NCBI GenBank assembly: GCA_964658455.1
Contig: CAZZZA010000013.1
Location: 1 to 41,074, forward strand
DNA from: Lichenicola sp964658455
Lineage (GTDB): Bacteria; Pseudomonadota; Alphaproteobacteria; Acetobacterales; Acetobacteraceae
Length of the DNA stretch: 41,074 bases
Direction of reading: 5' to 3'
In this document: positions 26,108 through 34,339 of the stretch, in pieces
How the letters are laid out: the number at the start of each line of letters is the position of its first letter
Position numbering within the stretch: the stretch's first letter is position 1
Notes under the pieces: model-generated
What the model was told of the DNA's origin: nothing
Seen by the model: only the letters and a program-made list of their open reading frames with translations
Database searches by the model: none
Program-made: the position numbers and the translations under genes

Positions 26108-27181
26108 ATGTCGCACAACAGCTTCGGTCATCTGTTCCGGGTCACGAGCTGGGGTGAGAGCCACGGGCCGTCGATCGGCTGCGTGGTCGATGGCTGCCCG
26201 CCCGGCCTGGCGCTGCGCGCCGAGGACATCCAGCCGTTCCTGGACCGCCGCCGGCCCGGCCAGTCGCGCTTCACCACCCAGCGCCAGGAGCCGGACCAGG
26301 TCAGCATCCTGTCCGGCACCTACGAGGGCCGCACCACCGGAACGCCGATCTCGCTGCTAATCGCCAACACCGACCAGCGCTCGCGCGACTACGGCGCGAT
26401 CGCCGACCGCTACCGCCCCGGCCATGCCGACGTGACTTACGACCTCAAATACGGCCTGCGCGACCCGCGCGGCGGCGGGCGCTCCTCGGCGCGCGAGACC
26501 GCGATGCGCGTCGCCGCCGGGGCGATCGCGCGGCTGGTGCTGGGCGATGCGGTGCGGGTGCGCGGCGCGCTGGTGCGGATCGGCCCGCATGCCATCGATG
26601 ACGCGCGGTGGGACTGGGACAGCGTCGATGCCAACCCGTTCTTCTGCCCCGATCCGGCGATGGTGCCGGTCTGGTCGGCCTATCTCGACCAGGTGCGCAA
26701 GGCGGGCTCGTCGGCAGGCGCGGTGGTGCTGCTGGAAGCGACCGGGGTGCCGCCCGGACTGGGCGCGCCGCTCTACGGCAAGCTCGACGCCGATCTGGCC
26801 GGGGCGCTGATGGGGATCAATGCCGTAAAGGGCGTGGAGATCGGCGACGGTTTCGCCGCCGCGACGCTGTCCGGCGAGCAGAACGCCGATCCGATGCGCA
26901 CCGAGGATGGCCGGCTGGTGTTCGACAGCAACCATTCCGGCGGCGTGCTCGGCGGCATCTCGACCGGCCAGCCGATCATCGCCCGTTTCGCGGTCAAGCC
27001 GACCAGCTCGATCCTGACCCCGGTCGATAGCGTGACCCGCGGCGGCGAGCCGGTCGCGGTCTCCACCACCGGCCGGCACGATCCATGCGTCGGCATCCGC
27101 GCGGTTCCGGTCGGCGAGGCGATGCTGGCCTGCGTGCTCGCCGACCATCTGCTGCGGCATCGCGGCCAGACCGGACGCTAG
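26108..27181 (+). CDS. aroC: Chorismate synthase
   Basis: A 357-residue enzyme that makes chorismate from EPSP with reduced FMN. Family signatures include FGHLFRVTSWGESHGPSIGC at the N-terminus, DPRGGGRSSARETAMRVAAGA (near 119-139) and NHSGGVLGGISTGQPI (near 278), with HDPCVGIRAVPVGEAM near the end. Length is typical. The ATG at 26108 follows fabI closely. It ends 12 bases before the parS-like palindrome. Confidence 0.96.
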   Translation: MSHNSFGHLFRVTSWGESHGPSIGCVVDGCPPGLALRAEDIQPFLDRRRPGQSRFTTQRQEPDQVSILSGTYEGRTTGTPISLLIANTDQRSRDYGAIADRYRPGHADVTYDLKYGLRDPRGGGRSSARETAMRVAAGAIARLVLGDAVRVRGALVRIGPHAIDDARWDWDSVDANPFFCPDPAMVPVWSAYLDQVRKAGSSAGAVVLLEATGVPPGLGAPLYGKLDADLAGALMGINAVKGVEIGDGFAAATLSGEQNADPMRTEDGRLVFDSNHSGGVLGGISTGQPIIARFAVKPTSSILTPVDSVTRGGEPVAVSTTGRHDPCVGIRAVPVGEAMLACVLADHLLRHRGQTGR

Positions 27182-27193
27182 CCGTCGCCGCGA

Positions 27194-27209
27194 TGTTTCA
27201 CGTGAAACA
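27194..27209. other. parS: parS chromosome-partitioning site
   Basis: TGTTTCACGTGAAACA is a perfect 16-bp palindrome that equals the consensus parS sequence bound by ParB, as known for example from Bacillus and Caulobacter. A random exact match is very unlikely in a 41 kb, GC-rich window. It lies between aroC and the DUF374 gene and is flanked on both sides by GCCGCGA. ParB loads at such sites and spreads to organise the origin region, so this segment probably lies near the chromosomal origin. parA and parB themselves are not in the window. Confidence 0.9.
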
Positions 27210-27215
27210 GCCGCG

Positions 27216-27911
27216 ATGCTGAAACGCCTGTCCCGCAGCACCCCGGCGCGCGCCATGGCCGGCCGGCTGATCGGCGCCTATCTGCGCCTCAGCCTCGCCA
27301 CCACGCGCTGGACCATCGAGGCGCCGGCCGAATCCTGGCCGCACATGACCGGACAGGATGGCCGGACCGCGATCGTCGCCTTCTGGCATGAGTGCCTGCC
27401 ACTGATCCCGGCACTCTGGTGGCACGCGCATCGCGCCAACCCGTCGCTGGCGATGACGGTGCTGATCAGCCGGCACCGCGACGGCAGGCTGATCACCGAC
27501 ATCGTGCGCCGCTGGGGCGTCGAAGTGGTCGCTGGCTCGTCGGCGCGCGCCCGACCAGGTGCCGCCCGCGACAAGGGCGGCGCGGCCGCACTGCTGCAGC
27601 TGCTCGATCTGCTGCGCCGGGGCAGCCTGGTCGCCATCACCCCGGACGGGCCGCGCGGCCCGCGTCGGGTGCTGCAGCCCGGGATCGCCCGCCTGGCCGC
27701 GCTGTCCGGCGTGCCGGTGATCGCCGCCGCCTGCATCAAGACCCCGCACCGACGGCTGCGCTCCTGGGACCGGATGCTGCTGCCGCTGCCGTTCGGCCAT
27801 GGCCGGATCGTCTGCTCGGCGCCGATCGCCGTGCCGAGCCAGAGCTGGCGCGAGGCGATGCCGGTGATCGCCGGCGCCCTCGATGCGGCCGTACGCGGCG
27901 CCGGCGCATGA
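27216..27911 (+). CDS. Lysophospholipid acyltransferase family protein (DUF374)
   Basis: A 231-residue DUF374 protein. The N-terminal region contains AIVAFWHECLPLIPALW, the position of the catalytic His-box in acyltransferases; LISRHRDGRLITDIVRRWG and ITPDGPRGPRR near residue 145 are family hallmarks. Relatives lie next to lipid A genes and may acylate lipid A precursors. Its start ATG follows the parS site by six bases, and its stop overlaps the waaA start (ATGA), which argues for one unit with waaA and lpxK. Confidence 0.88.
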   Translation: MLKRLSRSTPARAMAGRLIGAYLRLSLATTRWTIEAPAESWPHMTGQDGRTAIVAFWHECLPLIPALWWHAHRANPSLAMTVLISRHRDGRLITDIVRRWGVEVVAGSSARARPGAARDKGGAAALLQLLDLLRRGSLVAITPDGPRGPRRVLQPGIARLAALSGVPVIAAACIKTPHRRLRSWDRMLLPLPFGHGRIVCSAPIAVPSQSWREAMPVIAGALDAAVRGAGA

Positions 27912-29230
27912 CCCGGCCAGGGCTCGGCTGGCCGTTCCTGCTCTGGGGCGCCGCCGGCACCATCGCCTCGCCCGGCCTGCGCCTGCTGCTGCGCCGGCGG
28001 GTCGCGGCCGGCAAGGAGCTGCCGCGGCGTCTCGGCGAACGGCGCGGCATCGAGACCGCGCCGCGTCCGGCCGGCCGGCTGCTCTGGCTGCATGCCGCCA
28101 GCGTCGGCGAGACGCTGTCGCTGCTGCCGCTGATCGCAGCACTGTGCCGGCACGACGGCGCCTTGTCGCTGCTGCTGACCACCGGCACCGTCACCGCGCA
28201 GCATCTGGCGGCGACGCGGCTCGCCGAGGCCGGGCTGGCCGGCCGCGTCAGCCTGCGCTTCGTGCCGCTCGACGTGCCGTCCTGGACCAGACGCTTCCTC
28301 AAGCATTGGCGGCCCGGCCTGGCGGTGCTGGTCGAGAGCGAACTCTGGCCGGGGCTGATCGCCGGCTGCGCGCGACGCGGCATCCCCCTGGTGCTGCTCA
28401 ATGCCCGGCTGTCCGAGCGCAGTGCCCGGCGCTGGGCGCGGGCCGGGTTGGTCGCCCGACGTCTGCTCGGCAGCTTCGCCTGGATCTCGGCGCGCTCGCC
28501 GCATGACGCCGCCCGGCTGCGGGCACTGGGCGCCCGTGACGTCACTCATGACGGCGACCTGAAGCAGGCCGCCGACACGCTGCCGTTCGACGAGGCCGAG
28601 CACCGTCGGCTGGCCGGGCTGATCGGCGGGCGGCCGGCCTGGCTCGCCGCCAGCACCCATGCGGGCGAGGAGCCGTGCATCGCCGCGCTGCACGACGCGC
28701 TGTCGGCCGCCCATCCCGGCCTGCTCACCATCATCGCGCCGCGCCATCCGCAGCGCGGCGCGGCGCTGGCGCGGCTGCTGCCACAGGCACGCCGGCGCAG
28801 CCTGGGCCAGGACCCGGCGGCGGATGGCGGGATCTGGCTGTGCGACACGCTGGGCGAACTCGGGCTGCTCTACCGGCTGACCGACCTGGTGCTGCTCGGC
28901 AACAGCCTGCCCGAGGCGCATGGGCCGGGCGGCGGCCACAACCCGCTGGAACCGGCCCGTCTGGGCTGCGCGCTGGCGATCGGGCCGCGCATGCAGAATT
29001 TCGCCGACGACATCGCCCGGCTGCGCGACGCCGGCGGGCTGGCGGTGCTGCCGGACACGGCAGCACTCGGCGGCTGGATCGACGCGATGCTGGGCGATGC
29101 CGCGGCCCGTCGCCGCATGGCGGACGCCGCCGCGTCGGCCTCCGGGCACGATCCGGAGCTGCCGGACCGTCTGGCCCGCCGCCTGCTCGACCTGCTGCCC
29201 CCCGACGGGCCGCACGGCGAAGGCCGATGA
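27908..29230 (+). CDS. waaA: 3-deoxy-D-manno-octulosonic acid transferase
   Basis: A 440-residue GT-B glycosyltransferase that adds Kdo to lipid IVA at the inner membrane. An N-terminal hydrophobic stretch (WPFLLWGAAGTIA) serves as anchor. LLWLHAASVGETLSLLPL contains the catalytic base (Glu68 here), VLVESELWPGLI is near residue 139, and the C-terminal domain holds ASTHAGEEP, IIAPRHPQRG and HNPLEPARLGCAL. The ATG overlaps the upstream stop and the TGA overlaps lpxK's start. Longer frames on either side are shadows. Confidence 0.95.
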   Translation: MTRPGLGWPFLLWGAAGTIASPGLRLLLRRRVAAGKELPRRLGERRGIETAPRPAGRLLWLHAASVGETLSLLPLIAALCRHDGALSLLLTTGTVTAQHLAATRLAEAGLAGRVSLRFVPLDVPSWTRRFLKHWRPGLAVLVESELWPGLIAGCARRGIPLVLLNARLSERSARRWARAGLVARRLLGSFAWISARSPHDAARLRALGARDVTHDGDLKQAADTLPFDEAEHRRLAGLIGGRPAWLAASTHAGEEPCIAALHDALSAAHPGLLTIIAPRHPQRGAALARLLPQARRRSLGQDPAADGGIWLCDTLGELGLLYRLTDLVLLGNSLPEAHGPGGGHNPLEPARLGCALAIGPRMQNFADDIARLRDAGGLAVLPDTAALGGWIDAMLGDAAARRRMADAAASASGHDPELPDRLARRLLDLLPPDGPHGEGR

Positions 29231-30231
29231 GACCGCCCGGCTTCTGGACCGGCGCCGGTCCCGGCTCGCGGCTGGCGGCCGGCCTGCTGTCGCCGTTCGA
29301 GCCGATCACCGCGGCACTCACCGCGCGGCGGCTGCGCCGGCCCGGCTGGGCCGCACCGGTGCCGGTGGTCTGTTGCGGCAATGCCGGCGTCGGCGGCGCC
29401 GGCAAGACCACGCTGGCGCTCGATCTGGCCGCCCGCCTCGCCGCACGCGGCATCGCCGTGCATTGCCTGACCCGCGGCTATGGCGGCACGGTCGGCGCCG
29501 GCCCGCTGCTGGTGGCGCCGGAGCACCACCAGGCGACGCTGGTCGGCGACGAGGCGCTGCTGCTGGCCGGTGTCGCGCCGTGCTGGGCGGGCCATGATCG
29601 CGCCGCGTCGGCGCGCCAGGCGGTGCAAACCGGCGCGCAACTGCTGCTGATGGATGACGGGATGCAGAGTCCCGGGCTGGTCCAGGATTTCCCGCTGCTG
29701 GTGATCGATGGCGCGGTCGGGTTCGGCAATGGCCGGCTGCTGCCGGCCGGCCCGCTGCGCGAGCCGGTCGCCACCGCGGCGGCGCGCGCCGCCTGCGCGG
29801 TGCTGATCGGGCCGGACCGCACCGGCGCCGTCTCCCGGCTGCCGCCAGGCCTTGCTCTGCTGCGCGCCGGCCTGGCGATGGACCCAAAGCTGCGGGCTTT
29901 GCACGGCCGGCCGCTGTTCGCCTTCGCCGGGATCGCCCGGCCGGCCAAGTTCTTCGACGCCCTGCGCGCGTGCGGCCTGACCCTGGCCGACACCCGCGGC
30001 TTTCCCGACCATCACCGCTTCACCGACCAGGGTCTGGCGCGGCTGCGCGACCGGGCCGGCCGGCTGGGGGCGACCCTGATCACCACGCCGAAGGACGCGG
30101 CGCGGCTGGATCCCGGGCAGCGCGAGGCGATCCTGGTGGCCGGGGTCTCGCTGCGCTGGGAGGATCCGGCGGCGCTCGAGGCGCTGATCGACCGGCTGGC
30201 GGGCGCCGTGGCGCTGGAGCCGCGCGCGTAA
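29227..30231 (+). CDS. lpxK: Tetraacyldisaccharide 4'-kinase
   Basis: A 334-residue membrane-associated kinase that phosphorylates lipid A disaccharide at position 4'. The P-loop is at residues 51-62 (GNAGVGGAGKTT), in place of the usual GGTGKTP. LTRGYGGTVG, DEALLLAG, and DDGMQSPGL near residue 138 are typical of the family, and the C-terminal TTPKDAARL is also conserved. An N-terminal segment (PFEPITAALTARRL) likely lies in the membrane. Translation is coupled to waaA through ATGA overlap. Confidence 0.95.
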   Translation: MRPPGFWTGAGPGSRLAAGLLSPFEPITAALTARRLRRPGWAAPVPVVCCGNAGVGGAGKTTLALDLAARLAARGIAVHCLTRGYGGTVGAGPLLVAPEHHQATLVGDEALLLAGVAPCWAGHDRAASARQAVQTGAQLLLMDDGMQSPGLVQDFPLLVIDGAVGFGNGRLLPAGPLREPVATAAARAACAVLIGPDRTGAVSRLPPGLALLRAGLAMDPKLRALHGRPLFAFAGIARPAKFFDALRACGLTLADTRGFPDHHRFTDQGLARLRDRAGRLGATLITTPKDAARLDPGQREAILVAGVSLRWEDPAALEALIDRLAGAVALEPRA

Positions 30232-30380
30232 CGGTTCATTGCAATTTTGCCACAGCGATTTGCCATGAATCGAAACGATCCCCGACGCCCCGGACTCGCA
30301 GCAGAATCCAATTGCGACGGCTCTCAGGGGACAGTTAATCTTGCTCACGAAAACGAGAACAGTCGCCGAAGGGTCTATCC

Positions 30381-30743
30381 ATGCCCATGCCTGCGTTGCT
30401 TCTGGACCTGCCGGCCAACTCCAATGTCGTGCCGCTGCGGCTGCGGCTGCTGCCGCGCCATCGCGAATACCTGATGCGCTGGCTGGAGGCCGGGACCAGC
30501 ATGGGCCTGTGCGATGTGGACGTGTCGCCGCGCGGCCCGGCGGGCTCGCCGATCGTGCTGGAACAGATCAGCATCTGGGTGCGCGAGAACGCCGACCCGG
30601 CTTACGTCATTCGGCCGGACGGCATGCGCTGGCTGGTGATCGACCATCTGCGCGACCATGCGCTCGGCAGTTTCGCCAGCCTCGAGGAGGCGCTGTACTG
30701 CATCCGCCCGGTCCTGACCCGCGCCGCGATCGTCGCCGCCTGA
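30381..30743 (+). CDS. Small protein of unknown function
   Basis: A 120-residue soluble protein starting MPMPALLLDLPANSNVVPLRL. It contains no recognised domain; features seen are RHREYLMRWLEAGTSMGLCD, IWVRENADPAYVIR and WLVIDHLRDH followed by an alanine-rich end. A good Shine-Dalgarno (GAAGGG, seven bases before the ATG) and G/C-rich third positions support that it is real. It is preceded by a 149-base AT-richer leader after lpxK with no obvious terminator, so it may have its own promoter. Function not assigned. Confidence 0.72.
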   Translation: MPMPALLLDLPANSNVVPLRLRLLPRHREYLMRWLEAGTSMGLCDVDVSPRGPAGSPIVLEQISIWVRENADPAYVIRPDGMRWLVIDHLRDHALGSFASLEEALYCIRPVLTRAAIVAA

Positions 30744-30751
30744 CGATCACG

Positions 30752-30769
30752 GCGACGCGGCCGCGTCGC
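30752..30769. terminator. 18-bp perfect palindrome between convergent genes
   Basis: GCGACGCGGCCGCGTCGC is a perfect palindrome, stem of seven with a GGCC centre, in the 27-base gap between two convergent genes. No T-run follows. It may help stop transcription from either side. Confidence 0.35.
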
Positions 30770-30770
30770 G

Positions 30771-32138
30771 TCAGCTTCCCGGGTTGGCGACCGAGCCGCT
30801 CGCCGGCTGCACCAGCAGCGCCCCGCCACTCGGCTGGATCTGGAAGATCGCCAGCGACCGGCGCACATGCCCGTCCGGCAGCAGCGTGAACACGCCGTCC
30901 ACCCCGGCGAACCCGTCCCGTCTGGTCAGCGAGGCGGCGTCGTAGCCGTCAGCGGCCAGGGAACGCGCCATCGCCCCGGCATCGTACGGGATGTCCGCCA
31001 GCGGCTTCGGCGACTGGTGATAGGCGCCGACATAGCGCTGCACGAACCCGGCCCGCGACTGCGGATCGGGTGCGGCGAACCAGGCGCCGGCGATCGCGTG
31101 CAGCTTCGAGGCGAACGCGCTCCATAGCCCAGGCCCCATGATCCTGACCTGGCTCGCGCGTACGCCGTCGGTCTGCAGCGCGCCGATCACCTGCTGGAGC
31201 TGCAGGCCGGTATCGCCCAGCAGCAGCGCGTCGAACGGCGGCGGGTCCAGCGGCACCGCGTCCGGCGGCGGCGGCGCGTCGCGGGCCGCCAGCGTCGCCT
31301 GCTTCATGATCGGCGCCAGCGTCGCCGCCATCGGCGGCGGCACCGGCGCGGCGGCGGGGGCCGCTTGCTTGAGCTGCTGCGCCTTCTGGTCCGCCGCTGC
31401 CTTGCGGGCGGCATAGTCGGAGAGCTGGTGCATCGCCGAGACGATGCTGTCCTGGGTCCCGGCATGGGTCAGGATCGTGGGCGGCGGCAGCCCGGCCTCG
31501 GCGCAGGCCCGGGTCAGGCCGTCCGCCAGCGCGCTGCCGAAGCCGCTGGAGGGCAGCAGTGCCGCGATCCTGGTGCGGCCATCCGCCTTCGCCGCCACCA
31601 CCAGCCGGCGCACCTGCTGCTCCGGCGTCTCGCCCATCACCCAGACGCCGGGGCTGGCCTGCGCGACGTCGCTGGTGAAGGCCAGCACCGGGACATTGGC
31701 GGCGCGCGCCACCGGCGCCACCGCGGCGGTGTCGCCGGAGGTGAGCGGGCCCAGGATCAGCCGATCGCCGGCCTCGATGGCGCCGACCGCGGCCTGGCGC
31801 GCATCCTGGCCGCCAGCGGTATCGCGCGCGTCGAGCACCGGGCCGCCGGGGGCGGCCACCGCCAGCTTCGCCGCCCGCAGCATGCTGGCGCCGAGACCGC
31901 CATTCGGCCCGCTCAGCGGCAGCAGGATGCCGACCTTCGGCCCGCTTGGCGGCGGCGGCGGCAGGTCGATCGCCGCCTGCGGCGGCAGCGGCTGGCTGAA
32001 GGCGGGCGGCGCCGGCGGGGGGGTGTCGGCGCCGTTGAACATCGGCAGGCTCGAACAGGCGCCCACCAGCAGCGTCGCCGCCAGCGGCGGTATCCGCGTC
32101 GCCAGCACCCGCGCCGCGCCACGTTGACGTGACCGCAC
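30771..32138 (-). CDS. Penicillin-binding protein activator, LpoA-like lipoprotein
   Basis: A 455-residue periplasmic-binding-protein-like lipoprotein. The signal peptide has basic residues, a hydrophobic core (IPPLAATLLVGAC) and a lipobox with Cys28 for this start; a proline-rich linker follows (about residues 38-70), and then the binding fold starts KVGILLPLSGPNGGLG. The insertion rich in Ala/Pro near 245-290 is notable. E. coli LpoA activates PBP1A from the outer membrane and its gene is also divergent from rsmI, which supports the identification. I chose GTG 32138 with AAAGGG eight bases upstream; an ATG at 32177 is possible and would add 13 residues. Confidence 0.8.
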   Translation of the reverse strand: MRSRQRGAARVLATRIPPLAATLLVGACSSLPMFNGADTPPPAPPAFSQPLPPQAAIDLPPPPPSGPKVGILLPLSGPNGGLGASMLRAAKLAVAAPGGPVLDARDTAGGQDARQAAVGAIEAGDRLILGPLTSGDTAAVAPVARAANVPVLAFTSDVAQASPGVWVMGETPEQQVRRLVVAAKADGRTRIAALLPSSGFGSALADGLTRACAEAGLPPPTILTHAGTQDSIVSAMHQLSDYAARKAAADQKAQQLKQAAPAAAPVPPPMAATLAPIMKQATLAARDAPPPPDAVPLDPPPFDALLLGDTGLQLQQVIGALQTDGVRASQVRIMGPGLWSAFASKLHAIAGAWFAAPDPQSRAGFVQRYVGAYHQSPKPLADIPYDAGAMARSLAADGYDAASLTRRDGFAGVDGVFTLLPDGHVRRSLAIFQIQPSGGALLVQPASGSVANPGS

Positions 32139-32236
32139 AACGCGCGCCCTTTTCAGCGATGCCCGAAGACCCGTCATCCGTCCCACCTTCCTCTGCCGAC
32201 GCGGACTCACTACCACAGCCGGAGCGTGGAGGACTC

Positions 32237-33109
32237 ATGCTGGTCGCGACGCCGATTGGCAATCTCGGCGACATGACGCAGCGCGCGATCGACTGCCTGC
32301 GCCAGGCGGATCTGGTGCTGTGCGAGGATACCAGGGTGACCGCCCGGCTGTTCTCCGCCAAGCAGATCGCCGCCCGCACCGAACCGCTGCACGAGCATAA
32401 CGAGCGCCAGCGCATCCCGGCGCTGCTGGCGCTGCTGGCGGCCGGCAAGCGCATCGCCCTGGTGTCGGATGCCGGCACGCCGCTGCTGTCGGATCCTGGC
32501 TACCGGCTGGTCCGGGCGGCGATCGCAGAGGGCATCGCCGTCGGCGCGGCGCCGGGCGCCAACGCGGCGATCACCGCCCTGACGCTGTCGGGGCTGCCGC
32601 CGCACCCGTTCCTGTTCGCGGGCTTCGCGCCACCGCGTTCCGCCGCCCGGCTGCAGGCGTTCGGCAAGTTGCGCGCGGCCGAGCGCGCCGGGCTCGCCGC
32701 GACCCTGATCTGGCACGAGGCGCCGCACCGTCTGGCCGAGATGCTGGCCGACCTGGCGACGGTGTTCGGCGACCGCGAGGCGGCGGTGGCGCGCGAACTC
32801 ACCAAGCGGTTCGAGGAGGTGCGGCGCGGCGGGCTGGATGCCCTGGCGGCGTTCTATCGCGAGACCGCGCCGCGCGGCGAGATCACGGTGCTGGTCGGGC
32901 CGCCCGCCGCCGATAGCGGTGATGATGCCGACGGGCTCGATGCGCGGCTGCGGCAGGCGCTGGCCACCTTGTCGGTCAAGGATGCGGCGGCGCTGGTGGC
33001 GGGCGCGGTCCGGCTGCCGAAGCGCGTGGTCTATGCGCGGGCGATGGAGTTGGCGGATGCCCGCACCACTGCGGACGACCCGCCCGACACCGCACCCGAG
33101 GCCGGCTGA
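32237..33109 (+). CDS. rsmI: 16S rRNA (cytidine1402-2'-O)-methyltransferase
   Basis: A 290-residue SAM-dependent methyltransferase of the tetrapyrrole-methylase fold, which modifies C1402 at the ribosomal P site. It begins MLVATPIGNLGDMTQRAID, and shows CEDTRVTARL, SDAGTPLLSDPGYRLV and GAAPGANAAITAL, all family hallmarks. The ATG at 32237 has GGAGG just upstream. The frame continues to earlier ATGs (32159), but codons there are unusually A/T-ending for this genome, so that part is probably a leader. Its last 79 bases overlap the convergent nagA gene. Confidence 0.92.
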   Translation: MLVATPIGNLGDMTQRAIDCLRQADLVLCEDTRVTARLFSAKQIAARTEPLHEHNERQRIPALLALLAAGKRIALVSDAGTPLLSDPGYRLVRAAIAEGIAVGAAPGANAAITALTLSGLPPHPFLFAGFAPPRSAARLQAFGKLRAAERAGLAATLIWHEAPHRLAEMLADLATVFGDREAAVARELTKRFEEVRRGGLDALAAFYRETAPRGEITVLVGPPAADSGDDADGLDARLRQALATLSVKDAAALVAGAVRLPKRVVYARAMELADARTTADDPPDTAPEAG

Positions 33110-34248
33110 CCGCTGGCCACGCCGCCCTGCCAGAGCCGCACGCAGGAGAGCGCCTCGTCGAGCAGCACCAGATCGGCCGGGCGTCCGGCCTCGATGCGGC
33201 CATGCGCCGGCTCCATGCCCATGAAGCGGGCCGGGTAGAGCGACGCCATCCGGAGCGCCTCCTCGACCGGCAGCCCCTGCGACGCCACCATGTTCGCAAC
33301 CGCCTGGTCCATGGTCAGGTCGGCGCCGGCCAGGGTGCCGTCCTCGAAGGCGAGCCGGCCGTCGCGTCGCAAGACGGTGCGGCCGCTCAGGGTGAAGCGG
33401 TCGAGGCTGCTGCCGGCCGGCGGCATTGCGTCGCTGACCAGGAACAGCCGGCCCGGCCCGCGCTTGGCGGCGAGCGCGATGCGCATCATCACCGGGTCGA
33501 CATGGTGCAGGTCGGCGATCAGCCCGGCCCAGATCTCGTCGCGATCGAGCGCGGTGCCGACCAGGCCCGGCGCCCGTCCCGACATCTGCGACATCGCATT
33601 GAACAGGTGCGTGACCCCGGTCGCGCCGGCATCGATCGCCGCCGACACCGTCTCGTGGTCGGCGTCGCTATGCCCCAGGCTGACGATCACCCCGCCCTCG
33701 ACCAGCCGGCGGATCTGCGCCGGCGTCACCGTCTCGGGCGCCACCGTCAGCAGCAGATGCTCGATCCCGCTCTCGAGCAGCAGCCGCAGATCGTCCTCGT
33801 CCATCGGCCTGATTAGCGCCGGATCGTGGGCGCCCTTGCGGGCGCGGCTCAGGAACGGCCCCTCCAGATGAAGCCCGGCGATGCCGGGCACCCGGTCGGC
33901 GAGCGCGATCCGCACCGCGAGCAGCGCCTGCGCCATGCCGTCGCGGGTGCCGGTAATGAAGGTGGGCAGGATGGCGGTGCAGCCGTGCCGGGCATGCGCC
34001 TCGGCGATCGCGCGCGCGGCGTCGGCGGTCGGGGTATCGTTGAACAGGACGCCGCCGCCGCCATTGACCTGGAGATCGAGGAAGCCGGGCGCCAGCAGCC
34101 CCTCGACATCCTGCATCCGTGCATCGCGCGGCAGTGCTGCGAGCGGCGCAAGACCGGCGATCCGATCGCCCGCCAGGAGCAGGGCGTGGTCGACGAGAAT
34201 GGTGTCGCCGGTAAAGATCAGCGCGCCGCAAAGAGCCGTCTGGAACAT
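33031..34248 (-). CDS. nagA: N-acetylglucosamine-6-phosphate deacetylase
   Basis: A 405-residue amidohydrolase that removes acetate from GlcNAc-6-phosphate. Visible motifs include LLAPGFLDLQVNGGGGVLF near residue 51, GLHLEGPFLSRARKGAHDP near 125 (metal-binding Glu), SLGHSDADHETV (His), THLFNAMSQMSGR (His) and VSDAMPPAGSS (catalytic Asp). The family normally ends near the VLLDEALSCVRLWQGG segment; this protein continues for about 24 residues through the rsmI gene, so the overlap is a C-terminal extension. No GlcNAc-specific PTS permease or nagB is seen here, so it may act in cell-wall amino sugar recycling. Confidence 0.92.
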   Translation of the reverse strand: MFQTALCGALIFTGDTILVDHALLLAGDRIAGLAPLAALPRDARMQDVEGLLAPGFLDLQVNGGGGVLFNDTPTADAARAIAEAHARHGCTAILPTFITGTRDGMAQALLAVRIALADRVPGIAGLHLEGPFLSRARKGAHDPALIRPMDEDDLRLLLESGIEHLLLTVAPETVTPAQIRRLVEGGVIVSLGHSDADHETVSAAIDAGATGVTHLFNAMSQMSGRAPGLVGTALDRDEIWAGLIADLHHVDPVMMRIALAAKRGPGRLFLVSDAMPPAGSSLDRFTLSGRTVLRRDGRLAFEDGTLAGADLTMDQAVANMVASQGLPVEEALRMASLYPARFMGMEPAHGRIEAGRPADLVLLDEALSCVRLWQGGVASGQPASGAVSGGSSAVVRASANSIARA

Positions 34249-34280
34249 GGTTCCCGCTTAGCAGCCCATGGCCGGTTTCC

Positions 34281-34323
34281 AAAGCCAGGCTTTCGCGGGG
34301 TCCGGAGGCGTCGCCCCCGGACC
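34281..34323 (-). terminator. Paired hairpins downstream of csbD
   Basis: Two adjacent inverted repeats lie between csbD and nagA: AAAGCC-A-GGCTTT (34281-34293), and a seven-pair GGTCCGG/CCGGACC stem with inner GGC/GCC (34299-34323). Their position fits a terminator for csbD. No classical T-run is present, and the dense palindromes also look like a dispersed intergenic repeat unit. Confidence 0.45.
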
Positions 34324-34339
34324 TGCGTGCGGCGTGGGC

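Noticed and set aside
27278..29215. Long minus-strand open frame of 645 codons opposite waaA and the DUF374 gene
   Set aside because: It is a by-product of the high GC content; the predicted protein is rich in Arg, Gln and His with no domain, while the plus strand encodes clear families.
32159..32236. Upstream ATG for rsmI at 32159, adding 26 residues
   Set aside because: About 11 of 25 codons end in A or T, unlike real genes here, and the GGAGG before 32237 is a better start signal.
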